Positions 1 to 12,200 are shown, numbered from the stretch's first letter. The stretch is DNA of 64,000 nt from Misgurnus anguillicaudatus (GCF_027580225.2 NC_073358.2:6391501-6455500); one strand, 5' to 3'. A program made the numbers and translations. Notes: generated by a model not told the origin, from the letters alone.

Positions 1-660
1 TGATAGAGTCTTTTGAAGATGACAAAATTGGATCTGCTTGTAATAACTCAGAACAGCATGTGTGATCAGAGAGGATGGTTAAGGTTATGCAGGGTTCTTT
101 TAAATCACTTGAACTTTTCATTTGCTTTATTTAACCTGCACAACTGGTTGTAAATTGCATGTTAATGCATCATTGCTGTTGTGTGTTGTGCTTTACATAA
201 GACGCCTCCAGGAGAGAGAATGAAGGCATAATGCTAAGTGATTTCAAAATTATATGCATCAATTTCTTCGTGATGATGAATCCACTGGAAAATGTAAAAC
301 ACAAAGCTCTGAATGCACAGTGGCTATAAATTGAATAAATATAGTTTGACTACCCAGCAAGCAATAGCAGTCATTTTAACATCTAGGTTAACTATATACA
401 GATATATTGTGCGGCTATGAGTAACCCACTTCTAGCCAAAATAAACTTGTATTTGGTTATGTCATAATTTTTGCCACAAAAAACTTGTATGATATTCCAT
501 CAAAGTCAAAGCATTTGGTTTAATTAATTTATGTAATTTATTTTTGGTTATGGTTAGATTAGTCCATTTAATTTTCACTGACAGCTCAAATTTAGCCTTG
601 TTTTAGCAGTTTTTTGGAAGTCTATTAAACGCAAAATTACGTAACCAATCCTTGATGGTC
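1..660. other. AT-rich intergenic stretch, nothing recognised
   Basis: No open frame, RNA gene or inverted terminal repeat was seen here. It may be far-downstream intron or flank of the vps37-type gene that starts at 16248 on the minus strand, but nothing in the bases shows this. Confidence 0.4.
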
Positions 661-689
661 CTAATCACTTTTTACCTGAACCTGAGGAT

Positions 690-1192
690 TATAAATATTT
701 TTTTTTAAAAGAAAGACCTGACCCGAGACAAAGCTGAGAAAATTAGACCCAAGTTGCAATTTTTTTAACACGAGTGGACCTGAATTTTAAACGGGATCGA
801 CGTGTGTGCAGTCAATAGCCCTCGCTCGGACCAGTCAGATATTTGTTCAGTCATTTGTTATATGATGATGACACCAAGGTAACCGCAAAAATGTGCATTC
901 AAAATTGATTGACAGGTCTGGCTCAATTAAAAATTAATCTACCGCCAACCATATGATGTCTCAAGCACTTTTGGCATAAAGGGTTTGGGAAAGGATCTGA
1001 TGCACACACATACGCAAGATAGTTGGGGTCCTCTCTGGTCTGTTCAGCAAAAACACATTCATTTCAAAATACCCAAGACTGCTAACAGTATACCCGACCC
1101 GTGTCCGAGACACACTTGAAACTTTTAGACCCGAACCCGCTCGGGTCTCTGATCTTTTTGGTTTGACGTAGACCCGTAAAGACCTCTAGAAT
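690..1192 (-). mobile_element. Degraded DNA transposon, GACCCG-rich family, copy 1
   Basis: Read on the minus strand, this stretch begins with an AGAGGTCTTTACGGGTCTAC-like terminus and carries GGACACGGGTC and GTGTTTTTGC blocks. The same blocks occur in the same order on the plus strand at 7757-8330, and a third fragment (GAGGTCTTCACGGGTCCAC) sits at 36752-36808. Three copies in two orientations make this an interspersed element. No transposase frame survives. Confidence 0.6.
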
Positions 1193-2487
1193 ATACACCA
1201 AATGCATAAATTACTCTTTGCGTCAAGCAAATTTTCCACTTGAGTTTAATATTTTATAGCGCGGAAGACGCGTTCGAGGTTGATAGCGCGGAAGACGCGT
1301 TCGAGGTTGATAGCGCGGAAGACGCGTTCGAGGTTGATAGCGCGGAAGACGCGTTCGAGGTTGATAGCGCGGAAGACGCGTTCGAGGTTGATAGCGCGGA
1401 AGACGCGTTCGAGGTTGATAGCGCGGAAGACGCGTTCGAGGTTGATAGCGCGGAAGACGCGTTCGAGGTTGATAGCGCGGAAGACGCGTTCGAGGTTGAT
1501 AGCGCGGAAGACGCGTTCGAGGTTGATAGCGCGGAAGACGCGTTCGAGGTTGATAGCGCGGAAGACGCGTTCGAGGTTGATAGCGCGGAAGACGCGTTCG
1601 AGGTTGATAGCGCGGAAGACGCGTTCGAGGTTGATAGCGCGGAAGACGCGTTCGAGGTTGATAGCGCGGAAGACGCGTTCGAGGTTGATAGCGCGGAAGA
1701 CGCGTTCGAGGTTGATAGCGCGGAAGACGCGTTCGAGGTTGATAGCGCGGAAGACGCGTTCGAGGTTGATAGCGCGGAAGACGCGTTCGAGGTTGATAGC
1801 GCGGAAGACGCGTTCGAGGTTGATAGCGCGGAAGACGCGTTCGAGGTTGATAGCGCGGAAGACGCGTTCGAGGTTGATAGCGCGGAAGACGCGTTCGAGG
1901 TTGATAGCGCGGAAGACGCGTTCGAGGTTGATAGCGCGGAAGACGCGTTCGAGGTTGATAGCGCGGAAGACGCGTTCGAGGTTGATAGCGCGGAAGACGC
2001 GTTCGAGGTTGATAGCGCGGAAGACGCGTTCGAGACTGATAGCGTGGAAGACGCGTTCGAGACTGATAGCGTGGAAGACGCGTTCGAGACTGATAGCGTG
2101 GAAGACGCGTTTGAGGGGGACAGCGCGTTTCAGGCAGACAGCGCGTTTGAGGTGGATAGCGCGTTTGAGATGGATATCGCGTTAGAGGCGGACAGCGCGT
2201 TAGTGGCAAACAGCGCGTTAGAGGCGAATCGCACGTGTTCACGATAATCCAATTCATGTCATCCGCATTGATAGCGTGGACGACGCGTATGGGGCGGACA
2301 GCGCGGAAGACGCGTTCGAGGCGGACAGCGCGGAAGACGCGTTCGAGGCGGACAGCGCGTTTGAGGCAGACAGCGCGTTTAATCATGAATTTGCATCTAT
2401 TTGCGCCTTTGCATTGACTTTGTAAGTAATCTACTCACCCAAATAGTTAAACTCGCTTCTGGTGTGAACGCAACAATAAGGGTTAGG
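1193..2487. mobile_element. Non-autonomous transposon hosting a minisatellite
   Basis: The left end reads ATACACCAAATGC and the right end reads CTGGTGTGAACGC, an inverted pair matching the ACACCAAACGCGAA termini of the elements at 27835-29885 and 37946-39364. Next to the right end is the block TTTGCATTGACTTTG, which recurs many times at 28.0-29.6 kb. The interior is replaced by the 27-bp array at 1258-2121 and a degenerate continuation to about 2372. Confidence 0.6.
1258..2121. repeat. 27-bp minisatellite, about 32 units, CpG-dense
   Basis: The unit AGCGCGGAAGACGCGTTCG followed by AGGTTGAT repeats every 27 bases. The first 28 units (1258-2013) appear identical, the 29th changes GGTT to GACT, and three more carry GTGGAAG. 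Degenerate 18-bp derivatives follow to about 2240 and again at 2268-2372. Each unit has five CpGs and one ACGCGT (MluI) site. Because 27 is divisible by 3, long open frames appear on both strands; these are by-products of the repeat, not genes. Confidence 0.95.
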
Positions 2488-3087
2488 CACAGATAAACTT
2501 TACACAAAAATGTTACCTCGTATGCTTCTAGCTACGCAAAATTGACCACGTTTACATGCACCCTCATAATGCAATAATAATGGGATTTTGGCAATATTGC
2601 GATTCTACTTTGCTTCGTCTAAACACAATAATTAAATCAACGGAAATGGGACCCACGCGCTTTGAAATGGAGGAAAGTGGCGCGGTCACGTTTCCGTGTG
2701 GTTTTAGACGTGACGTAAAGTAAATGTGAAGCAACTGTGGATATGTGCTTGGCCATTTCGGTGGGTGCTCAGCGCCTATCTGCGTGTTTATTGTAGCACT
2801 TCCATCCGTAAAACAAGAAGTGGGAAACCTTTTTGGGGTTATAATGTTTGCAGCCGCACTGAAAATGCTTTCTGGTGGTGTACCGGTAGCGCAGATTGAT
2901 ACTTTTTCGCAACTTTGAGTGACCAAGAGAGAAAGCATATGCAGGCTGTATATGTCATCAAGCCTGGTTTATTTCAGTTAACTGAGTTACATTTGCAAGT
3001 CATAAGCATATTACAACAATGTATGATTAACAAAGAATAATAGTCAACTTTATAATAGTTAATGTTATGAAATAAGAAAGTCTTGAT
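2488..3087. other. Unassigned intergenic sequence
   Basis: No conserved exon or terminal repeat was recognised. The last eight bases before the next element (GTCTTGAT, 3080-3087) are the left target duplication of that element. Confidence 0.4.
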
Positions 3088-4301
3088 TAGAGCCCGACCG
3101 ATATGCGTTTTTTTGGGCCGATGCCGATACAGATATTAGGGAGTAAAAAAAGGCCGATAACGATATATCGGCCGATATCTTTATGTGTATATTATAGTTC
3201 AGTACACATATACTGCAGTATATTATACTACAGTACTGTACATAGAATACACTATATACTTTAACATAATATACTGTATATGAATAAATACAATGCAATG
3301 CAATGATCACTCACAAATGTGGTGATCCAACACTTATATTGATGTGACAAAGATATGTACTATAGGCAAGAAGTTAACAATAAACTTTATTATCCAAAAT
3401 GAGTTGGATATCAGTGCACTAAACAGTAAACTTGACTTATTATAAATAACTTTAAAACACAAAGAGAACAAAATACATAAAACTTGCATCATTTGCAGTT
3501 TTGACAAGAATAACGTTATAAAGAGAAACTTATGAAGTCATTGATTATTAGCTTTACAGTAAGTTGTGTACTTCACAAATTAGTTAGCCACTCACAGTTA
3601 CGAAGACAATGCTTGACGGAGCACATACTAATGTACACTATGTTTAATGTTGTGCACAATGTTTTTATAACGCAAACCCAGGGTTCCGTGCAAACTTTAG
3701 ACTTTTATAAAACTAATGTGTCTTCGCTCCGCCTCTTTTATTTAGCAAGGGTATAGAGTTGCGCGAGCTTATTGAATCAATTGCTCTAAAATTAGCATGT
3801 TAACTAACAACACAAGCAGCAGTAATCTCATCTGATATATAAGTGCACGGCTGCGCGTAGTTTAAACGTGTCATTTCTCCGTCTCGCGTCATTTCTCCCG
3901 CTTGCGTTTTAACTCGCAAGTCGACAAAGAGACGGATTAAAAACACCAAATGTAAACGGGAATGCGTCTCTCTTGTCCATTTATAATCCAGTCCAAAAAT
4001 GTTGTGAAGAAGACACTGCGTGACTGCTTTCATGCCACCTGAACTGAGAGACTGACTGAAGGGAAGGGGGTGGGGATTGGATGGTGTCACTACAGTGAGT
4101 GATCTGGGTCACCATTAGCAACCAGTATGGCGCACTCTGCTGGACAAACAAGTACTTACATCTTTCAAATGCATTTAATGTGTTCTGTAACAAACGTTCA
4201 TATCGGCGCATATCTGCGGCTTATACGCCGATACAGATATATCTGCGACATGCTCATATCGGCCGATAAAATCGGCAAAACGATAAATCGGTCGGGCTCT
4301 A
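3088..4301. mobile_element. hAT-like non-autonomous transposon, 1214 bp, 8-bp target duplication
   Basis: The termini TAGAGCCCGACCGAT and ATCGGTCGGGCTCTA are inverted copies. The element is flanked by a perfect 8-bp direct repeat GTCTTGAT (3080-3087 and 4302-4309). Subterminal blocks rich in CGGCCGATA occur at both ends. An 8-bp duplication is typical of hAT transposons. No transposase frame is present. Confidence 0.85.
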
Positions 4302-4639
4302 GTCTTGATGATGTATGCAGCTTGCAAATGCGACCTCCGGAGGCTACAGCCTTCGGATTGAGAAACGGCCAATATCTTTCTTCATTGTTCCGCCCCCAAG
4401 CCAGCGGGTCATCACTGATATCAGTTGCCTTCCCTTTCAAATAGCGAATTAACTCCGCGTCTGCTGTCTGTTTGCATTAACATGAACCTGAAGACATCTC
4501 AGAGGGCGAAATTGTAGTATAATTTTACATGTGATGTGCACACCACCACAGAGCGCACTTCCCCACCGCGGGTCGCACTCCACCATCGCGGTGGTGCGGT
4601 GATCATTACAATCGTCACAGCCCTAAAAGTAACATGATT

Positions 4640-5210
4640 TTTTGGTGTATTGATTACTATGAGCAAAACCATGCTTTTACTAAACTAACCATGGCTATGG
4701 TTTTTGAAAACCACGGTTGTCAAAACCATGGTTATTTTGTGGTTACCATGGTTTTACTACGTAACCATAAAAAATGTTATAGATTAAATAAACTGGACAA
4801 AAGCATCTGCCAAACGCAATCATGTAATGTAAATTTAATTTCACACATTGTTGCAATTCAAAATGCATCCGCATTGCATTGTCAGTTGTCCAAATTGGCA
4901 CAGTACCTCTATTGACCCCCTAAGTATTGAAGTTTGGTGCTGCTAGCGTAATGCATGAACACATGGTAAGCAAAGCATTCATGCCTGCGCAAAACATTAA
5001 CTCAAATGGAGTACTTTCTGGTCCTAGGGTAGATTCCGAACATTACATTTACGTTACATTTATGCATTTGGCAGACACATTAATCCAAAGGGACTTGCAG
5101 TACAAATCAAGGGCAAAAAAATGTTTTATCGCCATGTGTGTTTCTTTGGAATCAAACCTTCACGGTTTACGCTGCTAATGCAATGCCCTAACAACTGAGC
5201 CCAACAATTT
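4640..5210. repeat. CCATGGTTTT low-complexity block and SINE/LINE tail pieces
   Basis: ACCATGGTTTT-like motifs repeat on both strands at about 4668-4765. At 4793-4850 there is an inverted GGACAAAAGCATCTGCCAAA tail, and at 5040-5105 a forward ATGCATTTGGCAGAC...CCAAAGGGACTTGCAG tail. These are the 3' tail motif shared by fish L2-type LINEs and their SINEs. A tRNA-like segment (GGAATCAAACC... and AACTGAGC) follows to about 5200, consistent with a SINE head rather than a working tRNA gene. Confidence 0.55.
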
Positions 5211-5929
5211 CCATCATTTCCCAATGATAACCGGTTATTGTAAGGGTTACAGCTGTGATTTGTTAGATACAGCCAGGATGTTGTCCGTTGACCGTTTTAC
5301 ATTACAGCAACACGGCCAACTTTCTATATCCTCCAGCATTTTCATGGTTTCACTGTAAATCAAAAGCTTGATGTCTTTCCAAAGAATCACTTCAAGTTTG
5401 TGAATCTATTTAAAGATGATACAGATGTTGACGGCCACTACGCGAATGTGTGATCTCTTATAGGTTCATTACATGGATCTAACCAGGATGACAAATGGGT
5501 AATGAATTAGATATGGCCAGTCATATATCTTCCAACAGTTCTCACTCATAATTTAAACGGAGTTTCTCTTACCTCTTCTGCAAATCTAATTTGTTTCCAT
5601 CCAACGCTTATAAATTACACTCTGCCTAGCAGAACCCAATGTTCTTTCTTAAACTTCACATGGATGATTAAACACGTATATTTATCCAATACTCAAACAG
5701 GAGCATATCCCAAAAGCACGCAGTGTTAATTATGCATCGCTGTTAAAGTTTACTCAGTCAAAAATGCCACAACTAATTTGATGAAATCTGAATATTTTTG
5801 CAGCTGCTTGCTGTTTAATTTTGGATGTTGCACTAGATGCGACTTGTTTGCTAAATGCATTGCATTCTGCTTGATTAATTTAGAATTAAAAATGGAGAAA
5901 ACAATAAGTATGACTACATGTACGGTGTC
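5211..5929. other. Unassigned intergenic sequence
   Basis: Nothing beyond AT-rich unique-looking sequence was recognised; frames are short and broken. Confidence 0.35.
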
Positions 5930-6270
5930 TGTGAACATAGGCTGAGGGAGGAGACAACACCGCCTATGTCTGTATTGTCTGATATGAGCCTTCTTCCTTG
6001 CAACAGAAGATCTGCCAGAAATGCACATTGAGGTTAGATGTAAGCTTTCCAACCAGGTCACATGGTGCACAGCTGTATATTTTTTTAAACAGGAAGGAAA
6101 ACCCATTCATACGCCGTTTTAATAAAGGTGACTGTGACGTCTCACATGAGGCTTTGGTTTGCATGCAAAAATGTATTGCACTTTGCAGAAACCACATAGA
6201 GAAATATCATATACATTTATCCAATCCAAATGTCCAGTAATGTGAACTTCGGTCAATATCGCCCAGCCAT
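5930..6270 (+). mobile_element. Interspersed repeat homologous to 44087-44463
   Basis: Shared blocks include CAGCTGTATAT, GGAGGAAAACCC-like, CATGAGGCTTTG and a terminal CAATATCGCCCAGCC. The better preserved copy at 44087-44463 has AGGGCTAGGCGCTATAT at its left end and ATATCACCCAGCCCT at its right, an inverted pair. This copy lacks a clean left end. Confidence 0.55.
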
Positions 6271-6719
6271 GCATGGATAGCAATGACATGCAGCACTACT
6301 CACATGATTCACCAAGACAACTCAATTGATTCTGTAGAGGTTCTAATGCTGTAATGAGCATATAAAATATATAGTTTCGTTTAACCAAACAATGATAGAT
6401 ATAATGACATTAGATATTGGTCAATTGAAGGCACCTTAAAGGTTAACAATGTATTAATTTGTCTAAGTTAAGGTAAGAACATAGTAAAATATTGACATTA
6501 TATACGTAGACACCTCACGACTTGCTGGAACATAATTCAGCGTGGCCGCCATATTGGTTGGGTCTCCTCACTCTATGCTAGCACCCGAGTCAATTGGAGT
6601 CAATGGAGAGCGAGCAATTGCATGGGATTACCTTTCACAAGTAGCCTGGGTTTCCCCATGCTGCCTTGCGCACAAATGTATACGCACAACCGGCGCAACG
6701 TCATAGAATGTCTCTGACC

Positions 6720-7440
6720 AGGTTCACGCCCACTTTTGGGGGAAATCAGACTAGACCTTTCATTGGCTTCCATTCAAAATAGCGGAAAAAAGCAACCTTC
6801 GTACACAGCCGGCAGGCGTAAATAACTTATGAAATCACTCAGATTAAACATGTTGAGTAATTATCTGTCCACCCTGCCTGCCATAGAGCGCGAAAGATAC
6901 ATTAACATATTTAATTTGGTCAATATAAAAACATCTCTTTCTTTCTCCCAGCATCAAACTTGTGCAACAACGCTCCCCATTGGCCAGAGGTGTCTTACCC
7001 GGACATTTACTCGTACCTCTTCGAGTCAACAGGGAAGCGAATGATTTTACTTCGTATTTGAAAGTTACTTCGTTTTTATTTATTATGTCTTTATATTTAG
7101 AGTAATGAGTGCACTTTTCCGTCGAGTCATACAACTAACTGGCTTAGCGATATTTCCAGCAATCACTGGATGGCGTTGTTACACAAATTTGACGCTGTGA
7201 GAATGAAAGGGACATGCCTCCATATTGACCAAATTAAATGTGTCAATGCATCCCTCGGGCTCCACGGCAGGCAGGGTGGACAGACAAATACTCGTCATGT
7301 TTAATCTGAGTGATTTTATAAGTTATTTACGCCTGCCGGCTGTGTAAAAACGTTGCTTTGTTCCGCTATTTTGAATGGAAGCCAATGGAAGGGATGCTTT
7401 TCTATCACCCAAAAAGGGGCGGTGACGAAATTTACAGTCA
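6720..7440. mobile_element. Fold-back element, arms about 200 nt
   Basis: The block at about 6740-6950 (CCATTCAAAATAGCGGAA, GGCAGGCGTAAATAACTTAT, CATGTTGAGTAATTATCTGT) returns inverted at about 7190-7400 (ATAAGTTATTTACGCCTGCC, CCGCTATTTTGAATGG). The outer arms also pair (CCCACTTTTGGGGG versus CCCAAAAAGGGGC). An unrelated remnant at 6432-6540 shares GTCTAAGTTAAGGTAAGAAC with the element ending near 60727. Confidence 0.65.
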
Positions 7441-7528
7441 AGTTCCCGGATGTGCCGGTAGACCGTATTCACGCTGCAAGTCTAGCATGGAAACTAACTA
7501 TGGACCAATTTTGGCCCTGAAATAGGGA

Positions 7529-7755
7529 ACCAATCACAGAACGGGGAGGGGGCAGCAAGACGATGACGACATCTATGCGACACACAGATTGGCTATGAGC
7601 TACGTACAGACGCATTTGATAGACATTCCTAGCACCCAATAAACGGCATAGGGAGCCAATCACAGAATGGGGAAGGGGCAGCAAGACGATGACGACATCT
7701 ATGCAACACACCGATTGGCTATGAGCTGCGTACAGACGCATTTGATAGACATTCG
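7529..7755. repeat. Two-copy tandem duplication, period 123 bp
   Basis: AACCAATCACAGAACGGGG at 7529 returns as AGCCAATCACAGAATGGGG at 7652, and CAGCAAGACGATGACGACAT through ACGCATTTGATAGACATTC follow in both copies. The copies differ at a handful of positions. Confidence 0.85.
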
Positions 7756-7756
7756 T

Positions 7757-8330
7757 CTAGCACGTGTCCACTTAGATCTGAAAACCTGAGGTCTAAAAGT
7801 TTCACGTGTGCCGCGGAGGCTCGGACACGGGTCAGGTATAATATTAGCCGCATCGGGTCTTGGGTAAATTAAAATGAATGTGTTTTTGCCGAACGGACCC
7901 GAAAACCCGAACTCTCTCGCGTGTGTGTGTCCTTTTCAAACCTATCCTATACCAAGAGCGCTTGCGACATTGTGTGGCTGGCGGTAGGTTATTTTTGTTG
8001 AGACAGACATGTCAGTCAATTTTAAATGTATACATTTTAGCAGTTACCTGGGTGTCGTTTTCAGATAACAAAGTAAAACAAAGGGAGCAGCTCGCCAAAT
8101 TGGTTGTGAGACCAGCGGGGTTTCTGTCTGACTGCTGCGTGCGGGGCTGCAGACAGCACATACGTCGGTCGGTGCCGTTTACATTCGGGTCCAGTCGGGT
8201 TAAAAATCAAATGCCACTGGTTCGAGTCGGACTCTCTAATTTTCTCGCATTTGGCTCGGGTCGGGTCAATCATTTAAAAAAGATTATTTATGCACGTCGG
8301 TTATAAAGTTATTCGGGTCAATTCGTAGCG
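7757..8330 (+). mobile_element. DNA transposon, GACCCG-rich family, copy 2
   Basis: The element is colinear with the minus strand of 690-1192: GTCCACTTAGATCTGAAAAC, GTCTAAAAGTTTCACGTGTG, GGACACGGGTCAGG and AATGAATGTGTTTTTGC occur in order. It ends near GGTTATAAAGTTATTCGGG. Frames that cross it are coincidental. Confidence 0.6.
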
Positions 8331-8947
8331 CCCAATAAACAGCTCTGGGCATTCGTAAGCCACGCGTCGAAAAACGAGAAAATTAACATGTGGTTCCCAG
8401 ACTGGTCTGGTGTTAGCCAGGCTATTTAACAAATAAGATTCAACAATCATTTTGGTTATTTTACCATTTATAATATTATGTCATCATAACTAACGTTACT
8501 TAGTGTGAAAATCCGGTAAAAATACAGGGAGTTATGATTATTGTAGTTGGGGATACACCTTCCTCAGTAGAAATAAATGCAGGGGGGCGCATTGGGGACA
8601 CATCCAAGTTGGCAGCCGGGCTGATACGTGAGCTCCAATAGGCAGCATCAGTGTATGAGGCGTCTACGTATATAATGTCCATGGCCTACATACTCCCTAT
8701 GCCCATGCGCAACCTACAAGGACAATGCACGCAAGGTTTCAAATCCTCGCCACTGTAAACTTCTGTCACCACAATGAAATTCCGGCCTCTCCCTGCATTC
8801 TATTGCACAGTGGAAAACCGTGAATGACGTCAGGCACTTTTCTGCAAAAGCGCATGCCGCAGCTGGCGACAAAAGCGCAAGGCATTCTGCACGCATAAAC
8901 TGCGAAGAAATGCTTTCTGTATGATCTGATCATTATGCTACCTACCT
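8331..8947. other. Unassigned intergenic sequence
   Basis: No exon, repeat termini or RNA gene recognised. Confidence 0.35.
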
Positions 8948-9717
8948 TTAAAGGGATAGTTCGGGCAAAAATGATATTAAAACCATAATTTACTCACCCC
9001 CAAGCGGTCCGAGATGCATATGTCCATAATTTTTCAGACAAACACATTTTCAGTTATTTTAGAAAATGTTTTAGATCTTTCAGTTAATCAAATGTAAAGT
9101 TACGGCTCCACGATGATAAACAAAGGCCTTCTGAGGGTAATCCATGCCATTTTGTTGTAGAAATATCCACATTTAAAACTTTATAAACGAAAATAACTAG
9201 CTTCCGGTAACGCCGCCTTCTTAGACTCCTCTGTATTCAGGAGAGAGTATCAGCGCAGTGTACGCACTTTTCTTAGTGACGTATGACAAATTTGGAGGGC
9301 AGGGGCACAGAGCAGCAACAGAGAACCCTTCATAAACTGCGTACCCTCTCATCTTGAATGCGGACGCGACTAAGATGGCGGCGTTACTGGAAGCTAGTTA
9401 TTTTCGTTTATAAAGTTTTAACTTTGGATATTTCTACAACAACACCGCACGGATTACCCTCAGAAGGCCTTTGTTTATCATCTGGAGCCGTTTGGATTTG
9501 TTTTGTGAAGGATGGATGCACATTTTTTGGACTTGAAGGATGTGGACCCTGTAATTTTACATTTGATTAACTGAAAGATCTAAGACATTTTCTAAAATAA
9601 CTGAAAAGGTGTTCGTCTGAAAAATGATAGTCATATGCATCTCGGACAGCTTGGGGGTGAGTAAATCGTGGGGTTTAATATCGTTTTTGGCCAAACTATC
9701 CCTTTAAGAACACTTTT
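8948..9717. mobile_element. TTAA-flanked fold-back transposon
   Basis: Ends read TTAA-AGGGATAGTTCGG and CCAAACTATCCCT-TTAA. Internal arms pair over a long distance, for example CAAAGGCCTTCTGAGGGTAA and AGAAAATGTTTTAGATC on the left with their complements on the right. A TTAA target duplication fits piggyBac- or Kolobok-type non-autonomous elements. Confidence 0.8.
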
Positions 9718-11830
9718 TACATCATCTTATGATTCGTAAAGCTGCTGTATAGGAAAACAGCTTACTAGATTTAGGGGCCGAGCTACAAATAATGGGAACA
9801 TCTCTTGCTTTTTATCCAAAACAGACAAACATCTCTTTAAAAACCTCTGTGTCACCAAAAACCTACAGTAAATCATCCGAGCATTTGCAAATTCAGAAAA
9901 GGATGTGGCTCGTCTTGGAGAGGATGCATCGCTGCATTCCACAAAGACAGCAAAGAAACATGCTCCAAACCACTCTTTTAAGTTTTTACAGCACTGTGAT
10001 CAATCTTCTAATGACTCGGCCACATTGTAAAAGAGACAGTCCTGAGGCTGTCTCTCCAGCTCTCCGTATCCCATATTGCTGAGTCTGCCATATGCGTCAT
10101 AAGTCACACGGAGCCAATAAATGTCCAGGTCCAGCCACTGCTGGAGAGCATGTCTTTCACTCTTGTGGTTTGATGAGGAACATTTGAGCGCAACAGGGTC
10201 CTTATGCCCCTTAAAAATGAAGAGCTATGTTTAGATTTTCCAGTATCTCAGTTGTCGGCCCATTTCCTCTCTAACGCGAATGTTAATTCCCTGGACATAC
10301 AGAGGGCGTTCGGAATGGCTTGCATTTTCCCTAAACAGGAATTGACACAGACCGTCTATTTCCGCTTGCAGCTGCATGTATGACTTGTTTATAAGCTGCG
10401 CAGATGTAAGTCCTCTGGAGACCATGTGGGTTGGATGATATAATGTTCGTAAAACAAATTTACAGACAAAGTGCTTGAGGTCGACAACTGGTGAATACCT
10501 TAAAGAGCGTGTTTGATACGCACAGTGTAGGTCCTGCTAGGGTTGGATCAATCAAAATGTTGACCTCCATTAAGATACCAGGCTCACATGACCTCTGGTT
10601 TCACAATCAACACAGGCAACAAATAAACAACCACAGTGACTACTGAGATAAAACCAGGGCTGTCAATAGAATCAATAATTCAATCTCTTTCTTTAAATTG
10701 ACAGATTAACATATTCAGTAGAGCTGCATGGAAACTGACCATCCTCTGCTATATTTCTACATTTCATAGACAAAGTCTGGCTGGGCATAATTGATAAGCG
10801 TTTACCTTCTTGTGAGGGGGGGCTTGTCTGAAGTTTAAAACCATTGATGTAAACGTAATCGAACTTCCGCTGTAAACACACGTATGATGCAAAAACAAAT
10901 CCATCGAGAGAAATACCGGAGTGAATATGGCTGTGAAAGACTTTTGCAGATTATGTGAAGTAAATCGGGCCACTCTCCTTACGGTGTCTTTCCACTTACG
11001 TCTAAGTGAAGGAACCCGCTCACTCCTCCCAAACTTAAAAACTATTCCACCAGACAGCCCTAACCATAATGTAAATTAAATTTTCCTACCCTATTTTCTG
11101 GTTAATCAGGAACGTCACCAAAGAATGATTGCCCACGCGCCCTCCATTAACTGTTAACAATGAAATTCCCCTCCATGATTTCTTGATCATTGTGCACACC
11201 AATCTGTGCAACACACAGACCAATTTTTGCTGTCTCCCTTACCTGATCCTTCATGAGAGCAACCAAGGGGGACACAATCACAATATCGCCTTGCCGGCAT
11301 TTGGCCTCCCCAGTTAAATTCTCGCTGATGATCAGTAATAGTTGATAAATTCAACTTTTTCCAAAGTAGGGCAACAACATAATCTCCATTTAAAATGTTT
11401 AACAAACACTCTTCTTGTTCAGGCTTCAGTTGGCAAATGCTGGTTCTTCAAAACAGAGCGAATGGCATTGTGTGTCTCCATGTACACTGTAAGCTACAAT
11501 CTAACATTAGGCGCTTAGCGTCTACGTCACGGCTCTCAGTCCGCCCTCTGTTCGTTGATTGGGCCGGACGGTGGAAAACGCTTTTAATTGGAGATATCTC
11601 AGACTTAGTACAAAAGCGAGATGAAATTGAGCGGAAGTACGGGGTCTGACGTAGTCCGGCTAGGAAACTGAGAGAAAATGCGATAACTTGCTAAATGATG
11701 CAGTATATGATATGCATTACAATAATGCTTTTTTACGTTTTTTTTTTTAAATAAGTTCATAATAAATATAATAATATATTATTATAATACCGAGCCCCTA
11801 AGGTGACATTGGAGTAAAAAAATTCCACAT
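9718..11830. other. Unassigned stretch, probably vps37d intron
   Basis: Several short frames exist, including one on the minus strand at 10231-10425. None matches a family I recognise and none has convincing splice sites. If the gene starting at 16248 extends leftwards, this is intron. Confidence 0.35.
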
Positions 11831-12070
11831 GCTCACGCGAAACTTTCATGAGCTCACGCGAAACTTTCATGAGCTCACGCGAAACTTTCATGAGCTCACG
11901 CGAAACTTTCATGTGCAGAATTTTTTTTACGTTTAGTTTTGCGTGCTCACGTGCGCACGCGATAGTTTCACGTGCGCACGCGATAGTTTCACGTGCGCAC
12001 GCGATAGTTTCACGTGCGCACGCGATAGTTTCACGTGCGCACGCGATAGTTTCACGTGCGCACGCGAAAC
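11831..12070. repeat. Two adjoining 21-bp minisatellites
   Basis: Block one has four units of GCTCACGCGAAACTTTCATGA starting at 11831, 11852, 11873 and 11894. Block two (11951-12068) has about six units, also with period 21, of GCGCACGCGATAGTTTCACGT. The two units are related in sequence, so both may come from one ancestral unit. The second carries a CACGTG E-box core in each copy. Open frames follow from the period being a multiple of three. Confidence 0.9.
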
Positions 12071-12116
12071 TAAACTTTATTTAATTTTTGCTCCGTATTA
12101 TAAAATAATAATTATA

Positions 12117-12117
<1 letters not shown>

Positions 12118-12163
<46 letters not shown>

Positions 12164-12200
12164 AACATATACATATACATAAACATATACATATACATAT
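12118..12200. repeat. ATACAT hexanucleotide microsatellite
   Basis: About 13 units of ATACAT, with two ATAAAC interruptions at about 12160 and 12180. Confidence 0.95.

Noticed and set aside
1258..2121. Possible CRISPR-like array
   Set aside because: Units are directly adjacent without spacers and the context is a vertebrate genome; this is a minisatellite.
1223..2386. Long open frames on both strands with repeated SAEDAFEVD, LPRYQPRTR or IARKTRSRL units
   Set aside because: They follow from a 27-bp unit without stop codons. They have no splice sites, no homology and no start context, and several frames are open at once over the same array.
5100..5200. tRNA-like sequence near 5.1-5.2 kb
   Set aside because: It adjoins the TTTGGCAGAC tail motif and is diverged at expected B-box positions, as in a SINE head; no full cloverleaf could be drawn.
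10231..10425. Minus-strand frame of 64 codons as a further vps37d exon or an unknown gene
   Set aside because: It shows no Mod(r)-domain features, no convincing splice sites in frame and no recognised family. It cannot be excluded but is not supported.
11848..12164. Repeat proteins over the 21-bp and ATACAT arrays
   Set aside because: The periods 21 and 6 are multiples of three, so the frames stay open by chance. There are no gene signals.
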